A DNA stretch of 64,000 nucleotides from Paenibacillus sp. BSR1-1. GTDB lineage: Bacteria > Bacillota > Bacilli > Bacillales > Cytobacillaceae. Position 1 is the first letter of the stretch, and each line of letters begins with the position of its first letter. The stretch covers positions 35,083 through 99,082 of the forward strand of contig NZ_JAQMWQ010000022.1 in NCBI RefSeq assembly GCF_030403775.1, written 5' to 3'. The notes below the pieces were generated by a model, which did no database searches, was not told where the DNA came from, and saw only the letters and a program-made list of their open reading frames with translations. Positions 57,834-64,000 of this stretch are shown piece by piece. The translations under genes were made by a program, and so were the position numbers.

Positions 57834-60026
57834 ATGTCAGAAGAAAACTATCAATCTCGTGAAGAGCGAAAACAAGCGGAAAAAGCAAAACAAAATAATC
57901 AAAGAAGTAACGAAACACCGAAAAGAGGATCCTTGTTGAAAAAGGGATCTTTATGGAAAAAAGTAATTATTGTCTGTTTGGTGCTGGGCCTTGTTTCAAC
58001 AGGAGCAGGAGCGATCACATTCGCTTCAATGGTTAAGGGGACACCAAAATTAGATGCCTCGAAGCTGGTCGATCCGCTTTCCACGAAGTTTTATGATAAG
58101 GACGGAAACTTCCTTTATGAATACGGGAAGGAAAAGCGGACGAAAATTTCATATGAACAAGTGCCCAAAATGCTGGAACAAGCGTTTATTGCTACGGAGG
58201 ATTCCCATTTTTACGAACATCATGGAATTGACCTCAAACGGACGGCCAAGGCCATTTTCGTAAACGTAACCGGGGATTTCGGATCCCAGGGGGGGAGTAC
58301 GATTACCCAGCAGGTCATTAAAAACTCCTTTTTGTCTCCAGAGAAAACTTTGAAGCGAAAAGTGCAGGAATGGGACCTGGCGTATCAGTTGGAAAAAGAA
58401 TACTCCAAGCACGACATTTTAATGATGTATTTGAACAAAATTTATCTTGGAAACCGTTCTTATGGAGTAGCGGCGGCCGCGAAGAATTATTATGGACTAG
58501 AAGCTAATGATTTGAAAAAAATGACACTGGCACAGGCAGCGATGTTAGCTGGTCTGCCGCAAAGTCCGAATAATTATGATCCGACTAAACCAGAAAACAA
58601 AGAATCGGCCACGAAGCGCCGTCACATTGTCCTAAGTTCGATGCTTCGAGATGGATATATTACGGAAGCGCAAATGAAGGATGCAGAAAAAGTTCCTGTA
58701 ACAGAGGGACTGGTACCTAAAAGCGAGCAGCAAAGCATGCCGTATGAAGCCTTTTTGGATGCGGCGGTGAAAGAGGTAAAGGGTAAACTGAAGGATGTCA
58801 ACATCAGCGAGGATGGCTTGTCGATTTATACAACCCTCGATCCAAAAGCACAGAATTATGCTGACAAAATGATGAATACCAATGAAGTCATCGCCTATCC
58901 GGATGCGAAATTTCAGGGAGCTTTTGTTTTTTTAGATACGAAAACCGGGGAAATCAGGGCGATTGGCAGCGGGCGGAATGATTATAAAGCGTCATTCCTT
59001 GGCAACAACTTTGCTGTTGATATCAACCGTCAGCCTGGGTCTTCCTTTAAGCCAATTTTTGATTACGGCCCGGCGATTGAAAACTTAAAGTGGTCGACTG
59101 CCCATTTGATTGATGACCAGCCGACGACCTATGAAACCGGCCAGTCTATTTCCAACTGGGATCACGGGTATCATGGTGTGCTGACCATACGTTCGGCATT
59201 AGCAAACTCTTACAATATCCCAGCGCTGCTGACCATGAGAGCGGTTGGGATGGATAAGTCAAAGAGCTTTGCAGAAAATCTCGGCATTACTTTTAAAAAT
59301 AACCAAGTTTATGAATCCTATTCGATTGGTGGTAATACTGTAAGTCCATTAGAGATGGCAGGTGCCTACAGTGCTTTTGGCAATAATGGTGTTTACAATA
59401 AACCGCATTTTGTCCAAAAAGTTGTTTTTCCGGATGAGACAGTTGTTAGTTTTGCGGGAAAAGAAAAACGAGTGATGCATGACTATACGGCCTATATGGT
59501 GACGGATATGATGCGCTCAGTCGTTAATGAAGGAACAGGGAAATCAGCCAATGTTCCCGGACTGGATGTTGCCGGTAAAACAGGTACCACCAATTTTGAT
59601 GCAAAAACGAGGGCTAAGTATGGATACCCAAGTTCTGCGACAAATGACAGCTGGTTCGCTGGATACACCCCGCAATACACCATGGCTGTCTGGACGGGTT
59701 ATGCGCAAAACGGCGAGGGGAACTATATGAGCGGCACTACGACGAAAATCTCGCAGCTCATGTTTAAAGCGATGATGCAAGCTTTCGGTACGGACGCATC
59801 CAATTTTAAACAGCCGAGCAGTGTTTACCGAGCGAATAATGAATTGTATATCAATGGTGTAAGTTCTGCGGAAGTTCCAATCATTCCTAAGAAAGAGGAA
59901 AAGCCAGAGAAGGATGAAGAGAAAAAGCAAAAAGAGGAAATGAAAAATCAACAGAAGGAATGGAAACAGCAAGAGAAAGAGAAAGAGAAAGGGAAGGGCA
60001 ACGGGAAACATAAACACGGCGATTGA
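57834..60026 (+). CDS. Class A penicillin-binding protein (PBP1A family)
   Basis: A 730-residue bifunctional peptidoglycan synthase. Cytoplasmic basic N-terminus, TM about 42-65, then a GT51 transglycosylase (catalytic E122 in TEDSHFYEHHGID, second block GGSTITQQVIKN). The transpeptidase has S403-S-F-K406 in QPGSSFKP, SYN (SxN motif) and K582-T-G in AGKTGTT. The C-terminal tail (about 690-730) is a long Lys/Glu-rich segment. It polymerises and cross-links peptidoglycan outside the membrane. No partner genes; a 21-bp repeat array lies upstream. Confidence 0.95.
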   Translation: MSEENYQSREERKQAEKAKQNNQRSNETPKRGSLLKKGSLWKKVIIVCLVLGLVSTGAGAITFASMVKGTPKLDASKLVDPLSTKFYDKDGNFLYEYGKEKRTKISYEQVPKMLEQAFIATEDSHFYEHHGIDLKRTAKAIFVNVTGDFGSQGGSTITQQVIKNSFLSPEKTLKRKVQEWDLAYQLEKEYSKHDILMMYLNKIYLGNRSYGVAAAAKNYYGLEANDLKKMTLAQAAMLAGLPQSPNNYDPTKPENKESATKRRHIVLSSMLRDGYITEAQMKDAEKVPVTEGLVPKSEQQSMPYEAFLDAAVKEVKGKLKDVNISEDGLSIYTTLDPKAQNYADKMMNTNEVIAYPDAKFQGAFVFLDTKTGEIRAIGSGRNDYKASFLGNNFAVDINRQPGSSFKPIFDYGPAIENLKWSTAHLIDDQPTTYETGQSISNWDHGYHGVLTIRSALANSYNIPALLTMRAVGMDKSKSFAENLGITFKNNQVYESYSIGGNTVSPLEMAGAYSAFGNNGVYNKPHFVQKVVFPDETVVSFAGKEKRVMHDYTAYMVTDMMRSVVNEGTGKSANVPGLDVAGKTGTTNFDAKTRAKYGYPSSATNDSWFAGYTPQYTMAVWTGYAQNGEGNYMSGTTTKISQLMFKAMMQAFGTDASNFKQPSSVYRANNELYINGVSSAEVPIIPKKEEKPEKDEEKKQKEEMKNQQKEWKQQEKEKEKGKGNGKHKHGD

Positions 60027-60087
60027 TTCCCGTGCTGTCCTCCTCGGATTTTGTCGAAGATTGATAGAGTTTTATTTTAAAAGAAAG

Positions 60088-60096
60088 TGTTAGAAT
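60088..60096 (+). promoter_or_regulatory. Extended -10 promoter of the toxin-like gene
   Basis: TGTTAGAAT is an extended -10 (TG-N-TAGAAT); no good -35 at 17 bp. A transcript from about 60103 to the terminator at 60391 would be near 290 nt. Confidence 0.45.
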
Positions 60097-60172
60097 GGAG
60101 TTGCAACTGAATATTGTGAGGGTGGCCAGGTTGTCCTCTTCTTTTCCGGCATTAGGGAAGGAGGTGATAATA

Positions 60173-60319
60173 CTGGATATATTTCTTGAAATCTTACGAG
60201 AAGCTCTGAAGGGAATTTTGCGTGAAGTTTGTGCCTATTTCTTTCGGAAAACCGTTTTAGAGTACAAGAAAACCACCCCGCGCCGTCGCAAGCAAAAGGG
60301 TGGTTCTCAAAGTAAATAA
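60173..60319 (+). CDS. 48-residue amphipathic basic peptide, candidate type I toxin
   Basis: AAGGAGGTGAT (60158-60168), an 11-base match to the 16S anti-Shine-Dalgarno, points to a CTG start at 60173. The open frame runs back to 60095 but nothing supports starting there. The product is a hydrophobic amphipathic helix (DIFLEILREALKGILREV, CAYFF) followed by a basic tail (KKTTPRRRKQKGG). It resembles in shape small membrane-active toxins of Bacillaceae (TxpA/BsrG/holin-like), though not in sequence that I can name. An antisense RNA with its own promoter and terminator overlaps its 3' end. Function inferred. Confidence 0.5.
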   Translation: MDIFLEILREALKGILREVCAYFFRKTVLEYKKTTPRRRKQKGGSQSK

Positions 60320-60384
60320 CTTAACATGACAACCACCACCCTGACGGTAGAGGTTGCAAAAGAGAAGTGTTAGCGCACTTCTCT
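60264..60384 (-). ncRNA. Candidate RatA-like antisense antitoxin RNA
   Basis: Minus-strand -10 TATAAT (60396-60391) with -35 TTGAAT (60417-60412), 15-16 bp apart. The transcript would begin at the base of the toxin mRNA terminator, run back through hairpin CAACC/GGTTG, and end at a terminator stem 60271-60278/60298-60305 followed by TTTTCTTG. It would overlap the last 60 or so bases of the toxin-like ORF plus its 3' UTR, the layout of TxpA/RatA-type systems. A homologous cassette without ORF lies at 1276-1384. Confidence 0.5.
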
Positions 60385-60391
60385 TTTTTTA
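60361..60391 (+). terminator. Terminator of the toxin-like mRNA
   Basis: AGAGAAGTG (60361-60369) and CACTTCTCT (60376-60384) are followed by seven T. Confidence 0.85.
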
Positions 60392-60514
60392 TTATACGTT
60401 TATTATATACAATTCAATTCGGTTTTAAAAGTTCATCATTTTATTGTTGACTTTTTTTGTAAATAACAAGAAAATTAATGGGTTCAGATTTAATTTTTTT
60501 AAGGGGTACTCGTC

Positions 60515-61207
60515 ATGCAGAAGATGAAAATGAAAGAAACTAGAACACCTATGAAGCTTTTTGGAATTCGCTATTATAAGGATGAGGACGGACAATATTA
60601 TAAAAAGGTTGGATCCAATCACCGTTTCCCTGTCACGCCTTTTTGGAAGAAGAAACGAGTCAAGCTTGGGCTGCCTGTCGTTCTACTTGCTGTAATTGGC
60701 TTTTTTGGCTATCAAATTGGGATGGACCTTGCCTCCGAAAAAGTGGTCAAAGAAATTTCTCATCAAGTACCGAAACAAGAGATCCAAGCACTATTAACAG
60801 ATCCATCCGTTCAGCAATTCATTGAGGATGAAGTGGGCTCTGAAAAAAAGCAACGAATCCTTGATAAGTATTCAGTGGTGTCGATGGCGAATACTCCGCT
60901 AGTTGCTTCTGCCTCTAGCTCTGCTGCTGCTGGTAACGAGGGAGGAAGTAAGACTAGCAAGAAATCCACTGAGACCGAAAAACCAACCGCGAGTTCGAAA
61001 TTAAAGTTCTCTTCAAGAGATGAAGTCATGAAGTTTTTATTAACGAAATTCACGATGAGCGAACTAATGGGCTTTGCAGATAAAGCTAAGGGAGGATTAA
61101 CTCCTGAAGTAAAGTCGGAAATTCAATCAACGGTTATGAGCAGGTTAACGCCTGAAGAATACGAAGCATTGAAGCTATATGCGGTAATTGAATTGAGTAA
61201 ATCCTAA
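60515..61207 (+). CDS. Single-pass membrane protein of unknown function
   Basis: A 230-residue protein. N-terminal cytoplasmic part (1-50) with the aromatic-rich IRYYKDEDGQYYKKV, one membrane helix at about 52-72 (LGLPVVLLAVIGFFGYQIG), then an extracytoplasmic region. This has a low-complexity Ser/Thr/Lys linker (about 130-165) and a folded-looking C-terminal domain (EVMKFLLTKFTMSELMGFAD). Start follows AAGGGG. I do not recognise the family. Followed by the 21-bp repeat arrays. Confidence 0.75.
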   Translation: MQKMKMKETRTPMKLFGIRYYKDEDGQYYKKVGSNHRFPVTPFWKKKRVKLGLPVVLLAVIGFFGYQIGMDLASEKVVKEISHQVPKQEIQALLTDPSVQQFIEDEVGSEKKQRILDKYSVVSMANTPLVASASSSAAAGNEGGSKTSKKSTETEKPTASSKLKFSSRDEVMKFLLTKFTMSELMGFADKAKGGLTPEVKSEIQSTVMSRLTPEEYEALKLYAVIELSKS

Positions 61208-61267
61208 AAATTGTGGACAAGTGCTTCCTTTATGGGAGCGCTTGTTTTTTTCATTTTTTGGTTAAAT

Positions 61268-61378
61268 GTCCAAACTGTTCGAAAAATTGTCCAATGTGGT
61301 CCAGAAATTGTCCAACGCACTGAAAAAAATGTCCAATGTGCCCTTAAAAATGTCCAATGCACCATAAAATTTGTCCAA
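61268..61378. repeat. Array of six 21-bp units (array 21-II)
   Basis: GTCCAA recurs at 61268, 61289, 61310, 61331, 61352 and 61373, exactly 21 bp apart. Same motif, orientation and copy number as array 21-I. Confidence 0.9.
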
Positions 61379-61432
61379 AGCATATGTTCGGCAATCCAAA
61401 CTGGCGATCTGAATTTTCCACTTTTTGGCTAA

Positions 61433-61543
61433 ATGGACAAACCATCGAAAAAAATAGACAACCCCCCCAAAAAAATAGACAAACGACTCGAAAAAATAGA
61501 CAAACCACCCCAAAAAATAGACAAAACCACAAAAAAAATAGAC
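61433..61543. repeat. Array of six 21-bp units in inverted orientation (array 21-III)
   Basis: ATGGACA/ATAGACA recurs at 61433, 61454, 61475, 61496, 61517 and 61538, exactly 21 bp apart. TGGACAA is the complement of TTGTCCA, so this array faces array 21-II across about 55 bp of unique DNA, forming a large imperfect palindrome between the membrane-protein and GntR genes. Confidence 0.9.
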
Positions 61544-61611
61544 AAAACCCAGTCCGAAACTTCTGGGCATGCCCACAGATTAAAAATGTCATTTGGAAAT
61601 GAATTTATAAT

Positions 61612-61661
61612 TTGAAGTGTCTAAAAACTTAACATATAATAAAGGTGTATCCTGTCGACAG
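61612..61661 (+). promoter_or_regulatory. Promoter and operator of the GntR-family gene
   Basis: -35 TTGAAG (61612-61617), 17 bp, -10 TATAAT (61635-61640). The perfect palindrome CTGTCGACAG (61652-61661) begins at about +6, followed by CCGACACAATGACA. Autorepression by the encoded FCD-type regulator is likely. Confidence 0.65.
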
Positions 61662-61732
61662 CCGACACAATGACAAATATAACGACTAAGAATTGACCAT
61701 AAAGTAACTAAAAATGGAGAAGAGGTATACAA

Positions 61733-62392
61733 ATGTTTGACAGTCCATTGCAAAAGCCATTGCCATATTATCAACAAATTCAGCAGTCCATAAAGCAAAG
61801 CATCTTTAGTGGTGTTTACAAACCTGGGGATCGGCTTTATGAGGCCCAGATTGCTAAACAATATCAAATCAGCCGGAGTCCCGTTCGAGAAGCGATTCGG
61901 GGGTTGATAATTGAAGGATTGCTGGTAATGGACGAAAAGTCCCAAATATCCGTCTACAAACCCAATTTGCAGGATGTGCGCGATATTTATGAATGCCGGA
62001 TTTCTCTGGAGTCTAAAGCTGTGGAACTGACAGCGGAGCGAGGAACTGACGAACAGCTGCAGGAGCTCGGAAAAATATTAGAGCAAACAGCGGAAGCTAT
62101 CCAAGAAGGTAATACTGAGACTATTGTAGCGTGTAATGCCCGTTTTCATGAACTCATTATCCTATACAGCGGGAATGCAAGACTAATGAAGCTTGTGGAG
62201 GATTTGAACAGCCTCATTTATTATTATCGTGTCTTGAATATCCAAGGGGATGGCCGGTTGAAGACGATTTTAAAAGGACATACGGACATTTACCTTGCTA
62301 TAAAAGAAAGAGACCCTAAAAAAGCATCTGATAGATTAAAAGAGCATACTCAAGAGGATCTATCCAATTTGATTCAAATCATTGAACAATAG
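61733..62392 (+). CDS. GntR family regulator, FCD subfamily
   Basis: A 219-residue regulator. Winged helix-turn-helix in residues 15-78 (GDRLYEAQIAKQYQISRSPVREAIRGL) and an all-helical FCD ligand domain in about 85-215 (DIYECRISLESKAVELTAER, with likely metal-binding Asp/His in CNARFHELI). FCD regulators respond to organic acids. It lies 175 bp before a D-malate/tartrate dehydrogenase gene in the same direction, so it probably controls that gene and itself. GAGAAGAGG precedes the start. Confidence 0.9.
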   Translation: MFDSPLQKPLPYYQQIQQSIKQSIFSGVYKPGDRLYEAQIAKQYQISRSPVREAIRGLIIEGLLVMDEKSQISVYKPNLQDVRDIYECRISLESKAVELTAERGTDEQLQELGKILEQTAEAIQEGNTETIVACNARFHELIILYSGNARLMKLVEDLNSLIYYYRVLNIQGDGRLKTILKGHTDIYLAIKERDPKKASDRLKEHTQEDLSNLIQIIEQ

Positions 62393-62566
62393 AAGAGAAA
62401 TGAGTATTGCGAATCGTCCATGCCGATTAAATTATTGAAACCGTTGCCAGACTTTGCTGAGAGGCCTGCTAGTCGTTGGCTGAACACACGGTCAAGATTT
62501 GTATACACAAGAGATTGCCAAGTAAGAAAATTTTTATAAAAATGCCAATAAGGAAGTAGGTATATT

Positions 62567-63637
62567 ATGAAGAAACTAGAGATTGCTGTCATTCCGGGAG
62601 ATGGGATTGGCAAGGAAGTTGTTCCTGTTGCCACAAAGGTTTTAGATACAGTGGCTGACATTCATGGCGGTTTAAAATTTGAGTACAAAGAGTTTCCTTG
62701 GAGCTGTGACTACTACCTGGAACATGGAAAAATGATGCCGGAAGACGGTTTGGATATCTTAAAAAACTTTAATGCGATTTTTCTAGGGGCGATTGGAAAC
62801 CCTCAGCTGGTTCCGGATCATGTTTCGTTATGGGGGCTTTTGATTAAGATTCGCCGAGAATTTGAACAATCAATCAATATTCGTCCGGCTAAATTTTTTA
62901 AAGGTTTGAAATCGCCGCTCGTTAATCCTAATGACTTTGATTTAATTGTCGTCAGGGAAAATAGTGAGGGTGAATATAGTGAAGTGGGCGGCAGGATTCA
63001 CCGCGGGTATGATGAGGTTGCCATCCAAAATGCTGTTTTCACTAGAAAAGGTACAGAGCGTGCGATGCGCTATGCGTTTGAGCTGGCTAAACAAAGAAGG
63101 GGCCATGTTACATCCGCGACGAAGTCGAACGGTATTGTCCACTCGATGCCGTTTTGGGATGAGGTCTTTAATGATGTAAAGGCGGATTATACAGATATTC
63201 AAACAGCAACCTATCATATTGATGCGTTAGCTGCCTTTTTCGTGAGCCGTCCGCAGATTTTTGATGTGATTGTGGCCAGTAATCTATTCGGTGATATTTT
63301 AACTGATATTGGCGGGGCGATCATGGGAAGTATCGGAATTGCGCCTGCTGCGAATATTAATTTAAATGGAAAGTATCCGTCTATGTTCGAGCCTGTGCAT
63401 GGTTCTGCGCCGGACATTTATGGCAAGGGCATTGCCAATCCAATCGGGCAGGTGTGGACCGCTAAAATGATGCTTGACCATTTGGGGGAGCGTGAGCTGG
63501 GTCAAAAGCTTTTGGATGTAGTAGAAGAGGTAACGAATGAGGGAATCAAGACTCCAGATATCGGCGGCACGTCCTCAACGGTTGAGGTTGGCGAAGCCAT
63601 TTGCAGCCGGTTGAAGAAGGTATGCTCGGTGTCTTAA
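62567..63637 (+). CDS. Tartrate dehydrogenase / D-malate dehydrogenase (decarboxylating)
   Basis: A 356-residue member of the isocitrate/isopropylmalate dehydrogenase family. VIPGDGIGKEVVPVA start; LGAIGNPQLVPDHVSLWGLL and RREFEQSINIRPAK are typical of TtuC/DmlA/YcsA rather than LeuB. Catalytic Tyr lies in ENSEGEYSEVGG, Lys and Asp metal ligands in the SNLFGDILTDIGG block, and the NAD loop is EPVHGSAPDIYGKGIANP. It oxidises D-malate (to pyruvate and CO2) or tartrate with NAD in the cytosol. Start after AAGGAAGTAGG. A terminator follows. Confidence 0.92.
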   Translation: MKKLEIAVIPGDGIGKEVVPVATKVLDTVADIHGGLKFEYKEFPWSCDYYLEHGKMMPEDGLDILKNFNAIFLGAIGNPQLVPDHVSLWGLLIKIRREFEQSINIRPAKFFKGLKSPLVNPNDFDLIVVRENSEGEYSEVGGRIHRGYDEVAIQNAVFTRKGTERAMRYAFELAKQRRGHVTSATKSNGIVHSMPFWDEVFNDVKADYTDIQTATYHIDALAAFFVSRPQIFDVIVASNLFGDILTDIGGAIMGSIGIAPAANINLNGKYPSMFEPVHGSAPDIYGKGIANPIGQVWTAKMMLDHLGERELGQKLLDVVEEVTNEGIKTPDIGGTSSTVEVGEAICSRLKKVCSVS

Positions 63638-63713
63638 GTGATGTTCCTGTTAAAAGGATGATAAAAAAATAGAAACGGGTAAATTTAAGTATATAATAGA
63701 AAGCACTAATTGA

Positions 63714-63750
63714 ACCCACTGCGTTTTATATGGCAGTGGGTAGTTTTTTT
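63714..63750 (+). terminator. Terminator upstream of the rRNA operon
   Basis: The perfect 9-bp arms ACCCACTGC (63714-63722) and GCAGTGGGT (63733-63741) are followed by AGTTTTTTT. Confidence 0.9.
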
Positions 63751-63843
63751 AGTGGAGATCATGGCACCAACTGCTGAGGATTGTTTGCTTTATTGATGAT
63801 TAAGGGGAAAAATATCATTTTTTAATTTTTTTTAGAAAAAGTA

Positions 63844-63945
63844 TTGACCAATATAAAAATCTCCTGTAATATATGAAAAGTCGTCAGCGAGGCGATGAAA
63901 GAAAAATAAAAAGTTGTTGACTTCGAGTTGATAACTTGTTATGAT
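63844..63945 (+). promoter_or_regulatory. Tandem rRNA operon promoters P1 and P2
   Basis: P1: TTGACC (63844-63849), 17 bp, TAATAT (63867-63872). P2: TTGACT (63917-63922), 17 bp, TATGAT (63940-63945). Two strong sigma-A promoters about 73 bp apart are the standard layout of Bacillus rrn operons. Confidence 0.85.
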
Positions 63946-63949
63946 AATA

Positions 63950-64000
63950 AAGTCGCTTTTGAGCGATGATGAAATTGTTCTTTGAAAACTAAACAAACAA
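63950..64000 (+). other. Leader of an rRNA operon (continues beyond the window)
   Basis: The segment AAATTGTTCTTTGAAAACTA followed by AACAAAC at the window end is the conserved pre-16S leader of Bacillaceae rrn operons (boxA/antitermination region). The 16S gene itself should start a short distance to the right and is not contained here. Confidence 0.8.

Noticed and set aside
61262..61576. Minus-strand ORF with FVYFF/LDIF repeats
   Set aside because: Also an artefact of the 21-bp periodic DNA (21 is a multiple of 3, so all frames stay open).
61433..61615. 60-codon ORF with IDKPPKK-like heptads
   Set aside because: It is simply the 21-bp array read in one frame; it has no ribosome binding site, and array 21-II in the same gap does not keep a frame.

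Overview
The window looks like a chromosomal segment of a spore-forming, low-GC Bacillaceae member (Bacillus/Neobacillus-like). The reasons are strong AGGAGG-type ribosome binding sites, frequent TTG/GTG starts, CcpA cre boxes, a GlpP-dependent glpD leader, a gerA-gerB-gerC spore germinant-receptor operon, a DUF3231 protein, and a tandem rRNA promoter plus rrn leader at the right edge. No phage, transposase, CRISPR array or tRNA was seen.

Layout. 1-2600: 3' part of an MFS sugar-acid transporter, a GNAT acetyltransferase and a small membrane protein. 3144-10225: an IclR-regulated D-galactonate operon (CUT1 ABC importer, DgoA, DgoK, DgoD) behind a promoter with a cre box. 10427-11119: an amino-acid racemase. 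11497-28514: a large uronide-utilisation locus: YesL, YesM/YesN-type two-component system, an 836-aa unrecognised toroid-like protein, GH105 hydrolase, a second CUT1 importer, GH31 glycosidase, then kdgA-kdgK-kduI-kduD. 28586-33440: a TIM-barrel isomerase and glpP-glpK-glpD. 33511-37167: a glutamate/dicarboxylate symporter divergent from a GlnK/GlnL-like two-component pair. 37420-47190: scattered single genes (DUF3231, CoxG-like, secreted hydrolase, SDR, DUF2243-CtaG pair, GNAT, BASS transporter). 47191-54832: MscS channel and a germinant-receptor operon whose 3' part is tandemly duplicated. 54940-63637: hydroxyacid dehydrogenase, small membrane and secreted proteins, a class A PBP, a candidate type I toxin-antitoxin locus, and a GntR-regulated D-malate/tartrate dehydrogenase. 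63844-64000: rrn promoters.

How the genes work together. Both sugar-acid routes end in pyruvate plus glyceraldehyde-3-phosphate. Galactonate is dehydrated (DgoD), phosphorylated (DgoK) and cleaved (DgoA). Imported unsaturated oligouronides would be trimmed in the cytoplasm by GH105/GH31 and probably the 836-aa protein, then pass through KduI, KduD, KdgK and KdgA. Neither ABC importer has its own ATPase, so a shared MsmX-type ATPase elsewhere is expected. cre boxes point to glucose repression.

Most unusual content is in the non-coding DNA: a dispersed GGGGACGGTTCT element that also forms the C-termini of two proteins; two arrays of exactly 52-bp units; three arrays of exactly 21-bp units, two of them facing each other; an antisense-RNA cassette present once with a toxin-like ORF and once without it; and a 2.65-kb germination duplication whose two copies differ in length only by a fragment of the dispersed element.
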